Of a DNA stretch of 64,000 nucleotides, positions 8,563 through 20,579 are shown piece by piece (the first letter of the stretch is position 1; every line of letters starts with the position of its first letter). A model generated the notes under the pieces. The model saw only the letters and a program-made list of their open reading frames with translations. It did not search any database and had not been told where the DNA came from. The DNA lies in NCBI GenBank assembly GCA_964007475.1, contig OZ023273.1:120141812-120205811 (forward strand), written 5' to 3'. This DNA is from Hybos culiciformis. Lineage: Eukaryota > Arthropoda > Insecta > Diptera > Hybotidae. The position numbers and the translations under genes were made by a program.

Positions 8563-10629
8563 ATCCACTATTTTGCAACGACAAAAAATATATATAAATG
8601 TATTGAGTACTGTCGTTTTTTTGACGGATTTTGACTGTGTACTCGAAAACTTCGATACGGGATTAAATAAAATAGTAATTAAATATAAGCTTTTTATAAA
8701 ATCTTCATAATATGTATAATCATCTTTTTATTATTATTCTTGTTCTTGTTTAGTACACTATTGTTATACTTACTTTAAAACTAATGAAGACATATCGACT
8801 GCCAAGCATGTCTTGTCAAATCATTAATCAATTCAAATAAATATACAAAAATTTACGCTATCTTTGTAAGAACTCTATGTTTTTATGTGGCGCTAACTAT
8901 TTGCTGCTTGTTTTGATTACATTTAAATTGCATTAAAAATAAGTGATTTAAAAATTGTAATCGAACTTATTCAACCATTAATACGATATATCCACACACA
9001 TATTTTTTTTTTTAATTTTTCTCATTTAACTTAATATACATTAGTTAGTATATATATTTACATTATATAGATATATGTAGAAATAACTTGTTTAAAATAA
9101 CTTGACGATAACTGAGCTGACAATAATTTTGTGCATGTTATTAACTTTGAATTAAACCGCCAACGCTGTTTAGAAGTGCATGATTAAAATTCCGCGATTA
9201 AATTTATAAGTTGTAGTTGGGTTTGTCCTTTTTTTTTTTTTAAATTCTGCATTTTTACGACTTAATATTTTATACTTTTTAAAAATGTTGTAGGTATATA
9301 TTTATGCTGAAATAAATGATAGTTTCTTAAAACACCTATAGATACGAGTTCGATAAGAAATATGATCGGTATAAATCTCCAAGCAAAATTATAAATTTAA
9401 TGTTCGAGCTGGTTTGTATATTGATTAACTTTGCAATGTACCTACTAAGTTTTATATAGGATCAATTAACTTAAATATATTAAAAAAAAAAAAATTAAAA
9501 TTTATTGATTATATAATAATTTATATAATAAAAAAACTTTCATTTAATTCAGATTAAAAGACTATCAATCTAGTTTTAAAAAAATAGTTAGAAATTTTAC
9601 TTTTCATTTACTATGAGAACAATAAATGTCAAGGCTAGGACACGAAACTCAAGAGGTTTATGTGAAATTGGATTGAAACAAGTGTGGAACATCTAAGCCT
9701 TGGCACTGGTTCTTGGGACTGGTTCCCATAAAAGCGGAACAATCAAAATATACACCTAATTGACTGATATAAAAATCGAACTTACGTTGTTTTCGGCATT
9801 ATCTTCAATATATCTAATGCCATATTATTTTTTTAGGGGCTTTTTTAATAAAATTTGCTTTTGAAAATGTTTTTTTTGTTTAGGAATAATGTTTAATGAA
9901 AAACTTATAAATATGCAAATATAAGTGCACTGCGTGTGCACTGAATACTGTACTCAAAACAATAGTTTGTGATATTATGCATAATTAAAAGAATACATAT
10001 TAGCGAGGTCTTCTGTTATTTCTTGTTTTATTTTCTGAAAATTTTCATTTGTTATTTGATTAAGAAGCGATATGTGTATATAACAACAACTGGTGTTTCT
10101 TGTTGCGGATTTTAATTATATCTACGATAATAACTTAATTAACGAATTAAATTCCTTTGCAAAACTCAATGTGTTTAAATTTAATATGAATTGCGTTTTT
10201 CCTGTTGAAAATGCACTAATTATAATATTTTAATGATAAAAATTGGTATTACAACTTCAACTAAAAATAAAACATAAAAAATCATTTAACATTTTCAAGA
10301 TAACGCCGCGCCGTATTAAAAATAAAAATTAATGTTCTGGTTAGTGGCCTGAAGGTCATTTTTTGAATAATATAGGTTTATCAGGAATTGCCAAACTGTT
10401 GCTTCTCCACATTTTCAATTTGGAATTAGTCAAGATCGATAAAACAGGTTAAATTTCAATCACAAAATACAATTTGAAACATGAACCTTGAACCTGCATT
10501 CATATGCCAACTTTTTGTTTACGTAAATTTTTTCTGATACACATAATTTGTACATAAATTAGTATTTTATGTATACAAAAATATGCCGTTCAAAAATTAT
10601 TTCAAAAATTACTACGCAATAAATTTTAT
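8563..10629. other. AT-rich DNA without confident genes
   Basis: A stretch at about 9613-9760 has more G+C. From the ATG at 9613 one frame reads MRTINVKARTRNSRGL and on, with stops at about 9694 and 9760. On the minus strand at about 10330-10410 a frame containing KCGEATVWQFLINL is open. Either could be a remnant of coding sequence; neither is identifiable. Nothing else is supportable. Confidence 0.5.
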
Positions 10630-10950
10630 TTAATTAAAGCACTCTAAAAAATTCACTTTTTTACTGACCTCGTCTATGAAACAGATTTTTAAACTATTTG
10701 CGGTCAAAATATAGACACATAATGAACAAGAACTGAATTTTAAATGATAAATAAAATATTTGTTTAATGCGGCTTTCGAAATTCTATATTTGATTCTTGA
10801 CGGGTTGACCACCTCTGGACTGTCTTTTATCTTATTTTATTGCTTGAACATTTCATGCAACAATAATAAATGTGGTGTGAAATCATTGAAATTTCTACCA
10901 ATACTTATTGATTTTGTTAATGCGGCCTCAATTAAAACTTGACGGTAAAT
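10630..10950 (-). pseudogene. Possible decayed reading frame, unidentified
   Basis: On the minus strand one frame runs about 106 codons with a single internal stop (TAA, about codon 38), in DNA where stops are frequent. The upstream part contains RQVLIEAALTKSISIG and LLLLHEMFKQ; after the stop it reads NKIKDSPEVVNPSRIKYR and continues to the TAA near 10630. Residue composition looks protein-like rather than homopolymer-driven in the first 60 codons, and it carries two similar AALTK/AALNK segments. There is no start codon or splice site I trust. It could be a transposon or viral fossil, or chance. Confidence 0.25.
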
Positions 10951-11718
10951 TTAATTCGAAAGGACTTGAATTTATCGTTTTTTCTTAAATAAAATTACAG
11001 TAGCCTATCTAGACATTGCAAATAAATGCATTGTTCGGTATCCTAGTTTCTTTAAAATAATTGACTCACTATTATTTAAATTTTACATTTAAATACATTT
11101 ATGATCGTTTAAAAAAATAAATGAATAAAATTAAAAAAAAATTTGAAAAAATTCAATTTTCAGAAAAATAAAGAAAACCATTTAAACCACAAAAAAAAGA
11201 AAAAAAAACTTGTGTTAAATTTGAATTTTCCACAATTGTAACCATAGAAAATTTTAACTCAATATCCTCACATTATGTTTGCACGTACATACTTGTATGT
11301 AATATAAAAAACAGATTATGTTATAATTACAATCAAAATTTACTACACTAATAAGTCTAGCATTTTGTCGCTGTTTAAATATTGTTTAAATAATGTTTGT
11401 TCATTAAATCGTAATTGTTCAAAACTTGGTGTACTATTAATCTACATACAAAAAAAGTCCAGTTTTGCTCTGTATGCCCTAGTTCGTATTCATTTTAGTA
11501 GTACAAGGATATACGAATAATTTGTTCACAATATTTATAAAAAAATTATCAGTGATTATTTAAGAATTCTCAATTCAAATTTTTAATGATCCTTAAGTAG
11601 GTATTTTTTTGATAAATTTAAAGAAAAGTAAGTCATTATAAAAGAAAATTATCGGATAATAATTTATCTATGAATGAAAAATGCTGCAAACATTTTTTCG
11701 CAAACATAAATTAATCAA
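10951..11718. other. AT-rich spacer
   Basis: No gene or repeat recognised before the tRNA. Confidence 0.6.
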
Positions 11719-11800
11719 GCAGTCGTGGCCGAGTGGTTAAGGCGTCTGACTAGAAATCAGATTCCCTCTGGGAGCGTAGGTTCGAATCCTACCGACTGCG
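11719..11800 (+). tRNA. tRNA-Ser (anticodon AGA)
   Basis: An 82-nt class II tRNA that decodes UCU, and UCC/UCA after A34-to-inosine editing. The acceptor stem GCAGTCG/CGACTGC is fully paired with discriminator G. The D region is TGGCCGAGTGG (A box) and the anticodon stem is TCTGA/TCAGA with loop CTAGAAA (AGA at 11752-11754). It has the long variable arm expected of Ser and a T arm containing GGTTCGAATCC (B box). There is no intron and CCA is not encoded, as in eukaryotes. All stems pair, so it is probably functional. It is transcribed towards the tRNA-Leu 560 bp away. Confidence 0.98.
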
Positions 11801-11816
11801 AAAGATAAAGTACATA

Positions 11817-11820
11817 TTTT
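11817..11820 (+). terminator. Weak Pol III terminator of tRNA-Ser
   Basis: First TTTT after the gene, 16 bases past its 3' end. Four T is the minimum, so some readthrough is likely. Confidence 0.5.
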
Positions 11821-12332
11821 AGGAATTAAATGAAACTGTAATGATCAATATTTAAAATGACTGTATGCGTATAATTAGTTATTAAAAACTATGTTTCGAA
11901 ATGACTTTAATCAATTAACAACCTAAGCATGAAATCATGTGTTTATTAAAGTTACGGAGATCAACTTAGACTTTACTGAACTGAACTGAAGATCCTTTGT
12001 TGGATGAGTATATATTAGAAATTTGTATTCACCCGAAATAATTCAGATGAAAGTATCTGACAGAAAAGTAAGAGGTATTAATTTTTTGTTGTATTAGAAT
12101 GACGGATAAAAATTAAATTATTTCAATATATAAATTATAGCAATAGATAATAATTTATAAATACCGTGATTTAATTAAATGTACATCTAAAGATCAATGA
12201 GAATCGATGAAAATCAAAAATAAAGCATAATATCAATTTCCAAAGTTATGTTAAAATACCTTTTTTTCTTAGTTGTGATTTGTAAATTTTTATTTTAATA
12301 AATTAGATTTCAGAATAATAAAAAAAGATTAT
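11821..12332. other. AT-rich spacer between convergent tRNA genes
   Basis: No other element recognised. Confidence 0.6.
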
Positions 12333-12346
12333 AAAAAAAAAAAAAA
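12333..12346 (-). terminator. Pol III terminator of tRNA-Leu
   Basis: A run of 14 T on the minus strand begins 14 bases past the tRNA 3' end; a strong terminator. Confidence 0.75.
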
Positions 12347-12360
12347 TTAACAATTCAAAT

Positions 12361-12443
12361 TGTCAGATGTGGGGTTCGAACCCACGCTCACATAGTGAAC
12401 CAGAGCTTAAATCTGGCGCCTTAGACCGCTCGGCCAATCTGAC
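12361..12443 (-). tRNA. tRNA-Leu (anticodon TAA)
   Basis: An 83-nt class II tRNA decoding UUA. Acceptor GTCAGAT/ATCTGAC is fully paired with discriminator A. The A box is TGGCCGAGCGG. The anticodon stem CCAGA/TCTGG encloses TTTAAGC (anticodon TAA). The variable arm is long and GC-paired (GTTCACTATGTGAGC), and the B box is GGTTCGAACCC. No intron and no encoded CCA. UUA should be a heavily used codon in so AT-rich a genome. All stems are intact. Confidence 0.98.
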
Positions 12444-13040
12444 TTTTAACAATTGATTATACTCATAGTGTTTGAAATAAATTCAAGAAAATATTTATTA
12501 TGTGTGCAAATAAAATTAAAAAATAAAACAAGGTCATTGTTTTTGACCTTGCATGATTTTATTATTTTTAGTACTCTATAAGTATGTAGATATATTTTCA
12601 TTTTTATTTTTATTCGAAAAATAAATAAAACTTAAACAAATCTATAAAAATAAAAATATGTATTTTAATAATAGCATAATTATGTTATAAATGTCTTATT
12701 TTATGTATTAGTTTGATATAATATAACCATTAAAGAATGTTTTAATAAAAATATTGTTATGGAAAATATTATTACATGCTCTGCCTGATTTAAATTTTTT
12801 TATTAAGATTAAGATAAAGATTACTACAAAAAGATAACTAAGAAACGTTCGCGAAACGTTAGAGTTTATTTGACATTTGTATTTATATTGGAATACATAG
12901 TGGTACAACAAATCTGAGGATAAGACATCCTGTTCAATCCAAAAGGCAACCTGCTTACTGACTACAATTGACCAGGTGTGTCTCCTACTCTGAGCAGTGA
13001 GGATAAGAAATTTTCCAGATTATAGAAAGTTGCTTTAAAG
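12444..13040. other. Spacer with a GC-richer patch
   Basis: About 12905-13020 is noticeably less AT-rich than its surroundings and carries GAGGATAAGA twice (about 12914 and 13000). It abuts the hAT fossil and could be remnant repeat sequence. No gene recognised. Confidence 0.45.
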
Positions 13041-13830
13041 CATGCTTGTCTAAAGTGCGGCCCACGGACCGCATGCGGCCCAAAAGCTTTTAAAATGCGG
13101 CCCAAAAGCAAATTATTAAAATATATTTAAATTTACGAATTTTTACTAATTTCAGTACTTTGGCTGCACATAAACCAGTGAGTTGCACAAAATATGGAAA
13201 ATATGCTGCATTAATGCAAAGTATTTTAATCCCATTTTCTCTAGAAATAAATAAATGACCTTCAAATCTTCAAATGAAACGCATGCAAAGTGACATTCAA
13301 CTGAAGGAAAATTTTGGGAATTTTTCTTTACTGGAGTTTTATAAAGATTACCTACCACGCGATAAATAACCTAATTTTCACAATCATGCTTTATTAATGT
13401 CTTCATCTTTTGACAGTACCTTTAATTGTCAACAGTTATTTGCAAGAATGAAGAACACAAAAAACAAAAGTAGGACAAAGATCACTGACAAACATCTTGA
13501 AAATAAATTAAGAACTGCTACCTCGTCTTTTGAACGCAATATCGATTTGCTTTTGAAAATTTGGAAATTTATCCATCTGATTAATTTGAATTTTTTACAT
13601 CTTTATGATATCCAAACTAAATGAAACGAAACTTTTACAAATTTAAAATGTACCTAACATATCTAATTAAAATCAAAAAATTAATAATATTAAAAAATTA
13701 ATTTATTTTAATAGAACAACATCGAGTTAATTTTTATTTCAATTTGTTGAAAAAATTTTGTATGTGTGGCCCAGCAAATTTTTTTTCTTTCATATGTGGC
13801 CCTCATACGTTCATAGTTTAGACACCCATG
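13041..13830 (+). mobile_element. Internally deleted hAT transposon fossil, about 790 bp
   Basis: The left end CATGCTTGTCTAAAGT and the complement of the right end CATGGGTGTCTAAACT match at 13 of 16 positions and resemble the common hAT terminus CAGGGGTGTCTAAA. Both ends carry GCGGCCC/GGCCCA-type subterminal motifs (13057-13100 and 13768-13803). Between them lies a decayed 3' part of a hAT transposase reading left to right. The expected 8-bp duplication is no longer recognisable (CTTTAAAG versus CAGTCTAA), in keeping with age. This is a different hAT family from the one at 2497, although both use GCGGCC-rich subterminal sequence. Confidence 0.85.
13157..13624 (+). pseudogene. hAT (ZBED/SCAND-like) transposase C-terminal fragment, two stops
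   Basis: One frame of 155 codons contains, in order: a segment ending IPFSLEINK; then NLQMKRMQSDIQLKENF, the (D/N)LQ...D..LK..F block of hAT transposases; FSLLEFYKDYLP; HNHALLMSSSFDSTF; CQQLFARMKNTKNKSRTK and ITDKHLENKLRTATSS. This order matches the hAT dimerisation domain of ZBED5/GTF2IRD2-like proteins (consensus FGSTYxCEQxFSxMKxxKSKxRTxLTDxHL). The usual FGST is FDST here. In-frame stops are TGA at 13256-13258 and TAA at 13367-13369. The BED finger and the catalytic Asp/Glu regions are missing, so it is non-functional. Family assignment is from remembered consensus and is strong. Confidence 0.88.
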
Positions 13831-16800
13831 CAGTCTAACTAAAGAAAGATCATAATTATACAAATATGAATTTGACTTGTACTAATTGGTAAGCCCTTAA
13901 GTTGTCATGTACCGTTTTTGACGTAAATTTCAATTATAAACTTTTTTGTTGTTTATAGGATTTTTAATTTTATTTAATTCGTTATTAAATTTAATTCAGC
14001 TTTATGAACTTCATTTATACAAACTATTAATGATTAACATATTGGTTCTGGAAATTGAAAAAAAAAAAATTCCCATCAAATTTTAGTAATTTTAGAAGAA
14101 AATATTCTTATAATGCTTCAATAATTTTTAATTATGATTTTCATGCTCAATTTAATCATATTTTTTAACAATTGAATTTTTAAGCAATGAAAAATTTAAT
14201 ACGATCAAATTTCCGTAAAAATTAACAAATCTTGAAAGTTTTAAATTACAGAAGTTAAAAAACTTTTAGTGTAATATTATGTTTCCAAAATAAATCTCAA
14301 ATTTTTACATTGTTACATTGCATATACTAAGTATGTACATAAATATGTATTGATTAGCGTCAGGAAAACATTAATTTATTTTACCTCACCCGGAGTTTTT
14401 TTTTTTTAAATATTTTTTGTAATAATAATATTTTGAAAATATGCGTAACTTAAACTTAAATGTCAAATATTTGGACCAATACTTTTAATGAATTTATGTT
14501 GACGTAGTAACATAAAAAAGTAAAAGACGAAAGTTATTGTACACTATGTAATTATGCATTTTATAAGTATAAATTAGAATAATTCTTAATGACGTGAATA
14601 AAATAATGTTTTTGAGCAACCCAAACTTTCGCTTATTTCACTTAAGTGGAATTGATCTCCCACAAGAAGATCACGCAGATTTATATATTTATATATAAAT
14701 TTTGAATTAATTTGCTCACCAATTTTTGGAGAGGATAAAAAAAAACTATTGAAGTTTTCAGTCCAAAAATATTTTGAAGTGAAACAATTAAAGAACTTTC
14801 AAATAATAATTGTAGTTATTTATAAGTTTTGTTTTAAAAAAAATACAGTAATGATTAAATGAAACGTTTTAATTTAAGTGCATCAAATTAAAAATATCTT
14901 ATCAACATCATTTGTTATCCACCTTAGTAGACATTATGGGATGCTATAATTGACAGTATATACATCAATCCATTTATTGCTTTTATTAAAATTTCATAAT
15001 TGTTTGCATGCATAATATAATAAGCCTAATTGGAAAGTAAACAAATAATAATGTATTCTTTCGTGATAGGAAATATTTTAAATATATACATTTAATTATA
15101 ACAAAAATAAATTATTTTTATAATTGAAATAATTTAAGCTTAAACAAAATAAATATACAAAATATAAAATAATATTTCTAAAAATAAGATTTAATTGTTC
15201 ATGTACTAACATAATTATTATATTTTCTTTCTTTTAAAAGCATTTATGATATTTTTAATAAGTTTTGGGATCATGGCAAAAATTCTTATAAAACATATAC
15301 ATAAACACCAATATCGGCAGCTGTTATGCAAACAACTCTGCTGTACATCACAATTATCTCTGCTCTGTTTAACTAACTATATACCTAATCAAATATATGA
15401 AAAATTAAGTTTACGAGTTAAAAATAATTTATATATCTACATATTTTTGTTTGCATATAAAACTTAGTTCAGATGAATTGCTGACCATACGACACATTTT
15501 TTTACAGAATACTGTGCATGGGCATTTTATAAACATTATGCTGATACTAACAAATAAAAACTGACTGACATTGAATGTCTTGGGAGAAGTATTTTTATAA
15601 AAACCAAAATGTATATAGGATTATCAAAAAATAAGTCACCTATTTTTAAAAACTGTTTACCTAACCTAACTTTTTCTGGTTTGTCAGTCTACCTCCCATT
15701 ACACATAAGAAAAAACTGTCAAAAATTCAGAATTTTGTTATTTGGGTTATGTGACAAAAATAAGAAATTTTTATATATAAAAACAAAAATGTACAATGTC
15801 ACACATCTAGGTATATATGTGATATTTCTTAATATAAATATATAGTTAACACATTTTTAAAAAGTTCAACAAGATTCTTTTTTAAATGATTAATTTACTT
15901 CAATAAATTTTTATTTATTCTTGTCATTTAAAACGATTTGTGTTTTAAATATTTTTTTTCTAACACTTTGACTTTATTCTAATATATTAAAGTTACTTAA
16001 TATTAATAAAAATTATAATATGTATTCATACTAACATATATAGACATGTTATCGGATTTGCGAAACTTAATATGTGTGAAAAATTTGGTGATTGAAATTA
16101 AAGATTATGTTCAAAAATAAAAAAAAAATAAAAAAAAATTCTAAAATTTTTTTTAATTCCAGAAGCTTAGAAATCTGATACTAGTCACCACATTGGCAGT
16201 TACTTGATTAAACAGATTTTCTTCTTTTAACAAATTTTTCCCTAATAAACTATCATTATAATACACAACATTATATAGTCAAGAACTATACCTAAGTTTG
16301 TTGCTTTTAATCGGGAACTGTTATTTATTTTTGTTTAAAATAAATTTAAACCAAAATAAAATTTATTTGATTATTTAAACATACCATAAATTATAAATTA
16401 ATCCATATGAAATTACTAAGAGAAAAGCAAGAAGGCAAAATAGACATTCTTTTGTTGAAAAGAAGGAATGGTACAAAAGAAGTGAAATTTTGGTACAAGC
16501 CATTACAGACATTTTTTTTACCAAGAAAAAAATAAGAGTTTTTGAACAAATGTAATATTGTGGTAATCAAATGGAAAAAACAAACGCATTAAATTTTGTT
16601 AATTTTAAAATCCTTTTAATCACAATTCGAATTAAATTTTTAATTGCACTTTTCACATATTTCCAAATATTTTTAAAATTAAACCATTTTTTCAGTCATT
16701 TTTTATAGAATATACTTTTAGGGACTGTGATATGAAATTTTGAATAACTTTTATTTTATTTTTTAGAAATTTATTAATCTGGAAAATATAGGAAAGAAAA

Positions 16801-19800
16801 TAATTTTATTTTGTGTAGATACCACCAAGAAAGATACTAAGTTTATATATCAAATAATAAAATACATTTCAAATGATATTTCCATATTATTTGGATTTAA
16901 CAATTTGATTACATTTAACATTCAACTATATGTATAGGGCCACTTCAGATTAAGTTTTTGCATCCGTACCAATACGAATTTAAAACTTTTGGGTTTTTTA
17001 TATATTAATGTCATTAATTAGAAATATATATTAAAAAAGAAACCTGTCGTTTTAGGGAAAAAAGGATCAATCAGCAATAACAATTTCGAAATTAATTCTG
17101 CAGTGATTAAATGTGGAACGAAATTTTTTTTAACCGGTTTTTTCCCGTACAGCCGTACGAAAACAATCGCATTTCCTATTAAAAATTTATATAATATACT
17201 ATAATATTATATAATTACTATTAAAAACCCAAAATATGCAAATTTTCCTCATAACCAAAACTTTTTTTTTTAATGTTTTTTTTAATAAAAATATTCGATA
17301 ATAAATATTTGTAAAATTTTTTGTTGTTAGAATGATGAATGGTGACCATTTATATCATAATTAAACATAACCGAAGCGATTATCTTTTATTGCAAAAGAT
17401 TCAAAATATAAAAAACTAAACTCTCTTAAATTAAAACTATATTGTATCTGAATAGACATGTGAAAATATACATAAATTTCAATACCACACTGTTATACTA
17501 TGGAAAATGTGTGCAGGATTAAAAATTTCCTGATTTTGCATTGATTTAGTTTTTTTTTTTTTTTTTTAATTAAAAGCATCATAAACATAGGGAAAATCAA
17601 TATAACAACACTAAGCAAATAAAAAAGTTTTTGTATGTTTGCCGTGCCTTTAGTCAGAATTAAAAGCATTTAACAAAAATACAAATTTGAAAATTATGAT
17701 AAAATTTACTCAAAATATTTTGTGGTCAAAAACACAAATAAGAACATTTATAAAAGGAATTAATAATAAATACATACTTTGTGCCAGCAAGATTTTTTTT
17801 ATATATATAAAATGCAATAATTTGCATGGATTGCATAATATTTGCGGGATTAAAAAATGTTGTGTTATTATTATTTTAATAGATTGAATCAGAGCGGAAA
17901 TATTTAACGCTGGTCAATAGGATCGATTACACGTTAAAGTGTGTTTTAACTTTACCCTGCTTAAAATTTTCCATTAATTATTATATAATAGATAACTCCA
18001 AAATTTTCTGAAATTTTTATGTTTGCTATAACCTACTATTTTATGTTGCTGTCACAAATAGCTTAAGTCATCCACTAGTTGAATTCAACCTATGTTCTGC
18101 AGGTATCTGTTTTTTCAGTGTAGTAGCAGAATGTTAGAATTTTATTTTTTGCACTTAAATAAATTAAAATTATACATAGTTGTCTACAAAATATCCATAA
18201 AGAAGCCGCAACAAAATTTATATTACTTAGAAATTATTGACTTGGCTTAATTTATATTGAAAGTGGAAAGCTTTACGAGTTTAAAACATCATCTGAGTGC
18301 AATTTTTAAAAACCATTTTACAAATTGGTATTTTAAAAATATATTTATAAAAATGTATTTATTTCTCTATAAATTTTCAAATTGGCATGTCCGCGCCTCG
18401 CCATCTAATCACTCGAAACTTACATTCCTACTTATTTATATATTTATATATTTAAATGACAAACTTCCTAATTTTTGTGAAATAATAATTAATTTTAATT
18501 TTTATGTTATAAGTTACAAATATATAACTTTATATTGACATTTAGATAAAATTATTTTTTCAATGAAGGTGCGCTATTGAACTAATATCCAAGTAAATAT
18601 GAAATTTATCATATACAATAAATATTAGGAAACACTTTTTAATATATACACTTCATATATCTCAGTGTTGCTTTTATTATGAATTATGACAATAAATCCA
18701 AAATTTTTTCCGGATGGATCGGTAACATTCCATTTAAGTTAATTTTTAAATAAATACCTATGCAATTTTATTTAATTATTTTTTATACTTAGAATATATT
18801 TAAATTGTATATGAAAATATGACTGAATTGACTAGGATAATATTGCAAAAAAAATTGTAAGGTCTACACTAACTTATGTAAATATCTACTCATTATGTTT
18901 ATGAGGTAAACTATAATTAAAACTTAAATCAAGATTAAAAATATACCCGTATTACGAAATTTTGAGCATAGAGTTAAAATGACTTTGTTGAGAAGGGAAC
19001 TTAATATATCTATTAGTACTTCAATAATATTTCTATATTTGCATATTTTATTTATGAACCCAATATTGACTGTGACAATTGTGTTTACGGAAAATGTTTG
19101 AATATGCAACACTTATTTTAAATTATAATAAATAAAAGAAAACTTTTTTTAATTCTAAATGTTTTAATGAAAATATTAAATATATATTTAATTCTTATAA
19201 CCTTAAACAACTATAAAAAAAATTGCATTATTACCTATTGTGCAAAAAAACAAATTTATTTTATAGTTTTGTCATTAAAAACTGGCACATGATTATTCAT
19301 TTCCGTTTAATTTCCCGGCTTTAATGAATTTTTATTTTTTAAAGTGTTTTGATATTATTACATCTATTTAATATCTGATCTTATGAAATTTTTCCTTATA
19401 AAGTTAATTTAGCTTCGCTCAAGAAAAATTATTTTTATTTCTGTAAAATTTAATTTATTTTATTTCTTGCCTAGTTATTTTTCATTAAAATTTAGTTTTA
19501 TCGATTATTCAGTATTAGCTGTACTTAATTTTATTTTTCTGAATAATTTTAATCAAATTGAGATTTTGATCTAATTGAATAGAAAGATTAATTCAATTTC
19601 CTATTAACTTACTAATTATAATATTATTTGTATATTCCCAAAACTTAATTGTGTTTGATTTCTTTTATTTTGTTTTGCAAATAAGTAATTTGGTTTTTGC
19701 AACTAAATTATTTAATAATTTGATGTGTGTATAAATTATATTATAATAATCTCATTTTAATGTTTTGCTACATTAAATCTATATACCTACTAACTATAAT

Positions 19801-20561
19801 TTTATAATATTAATTATAAGTAGAGGAAATAATTTACCGACTGGCTTGATGCATGCATATTACTTTTATGGCCAAGTCGTTAGAAATAAATAAATAATGT
19901 AATAATTTGTGAATGTAATGTTGTAGAACCTTATTAATTTACATCACGGATCGAAATTAAAAAATATGTTATGCTTATGAATTACACTTTTTAAAATTGC
20001 TTTCTTATTCGAATTTTTTTTTAACAAAAAGGGATCCAGGATAATGATCAAGCGTAAAAAGTCGAATTTTAAAATATTTAATAAATATAATGTACATTTA
20101 TGCAAAAAAAAAACAAAATTATAATAATGTTGTTATTGAAAAAAAAAAAAAAAAATAATAACGAATTCCACATTTGGAACTGTTTGTGGCGTAGCGCCAC
20201 ACCATAACTTTTACTATCTTTCTTGTTCAGTGAGAATAATTCATGATAACAACAAATTGGAATTCCATTCTAGGAAAAAAAAAAATTTATTTTTAAGGAG
20301 ATTAAAAAAAAAAATAATAATAATTACAATTTGATAAATTAATAATTATTTAATTCTTGGGTGGTCTTGCGTAATCATTTCAAAAATTTTATTGTGAAAA
20401 TGAAAATAAATTAATTCCAAAAAATAACTTTTGTGTGTTCCAGATGAATGAATTATCCAAAATACATTATTTTTTTTAACATCAATATGTTACAAATAAA
20501 ATTAAGATATTCTATTTTTAGTTTGAATGTGAAAATGAAGTTTATGCATATTGTTTTTGTA
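13831..20561. other. Gene-poor AT-rich DNA
   Basis: No RNA gene, transposon end or convincing exon. A TACTAAC at 15204-15210 followed by CTTTCTTTTAAAAG (to 15240) looks like an acceptor, but the frames behind it are weak. The open frame at 18257-18538 (93 codons) is Phe/Tyr/Ile/Lys-rich and unlikely to be coding. A small hairpin, GTGGCG-TAG-CGCCAC, lies at 20186-20200. Confidence 0.5.
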
Positions 20562-20579
20562 ATAAGGGGTTCCCCTTAT
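20562..20579. repeat. Short GC-cored palindrome
   Basis: ATAAGGGG-TT-CCCCTTAT, perfect 8-bp arms with a 2-base centre. Noted because GGGG/CCCC is rare in this background. Confidence 0.6.

Noticed and set aside
15669..15680. CCTAACCTAAC, like two units of the insect telomere repeat TTAGG
   Set aside because: Only two units, no array, and CTAAC words are expected here.
18257..18538. 93-codon ORF
   Set aside because: Composition follows AT-rich DNA; no motif or splice context.
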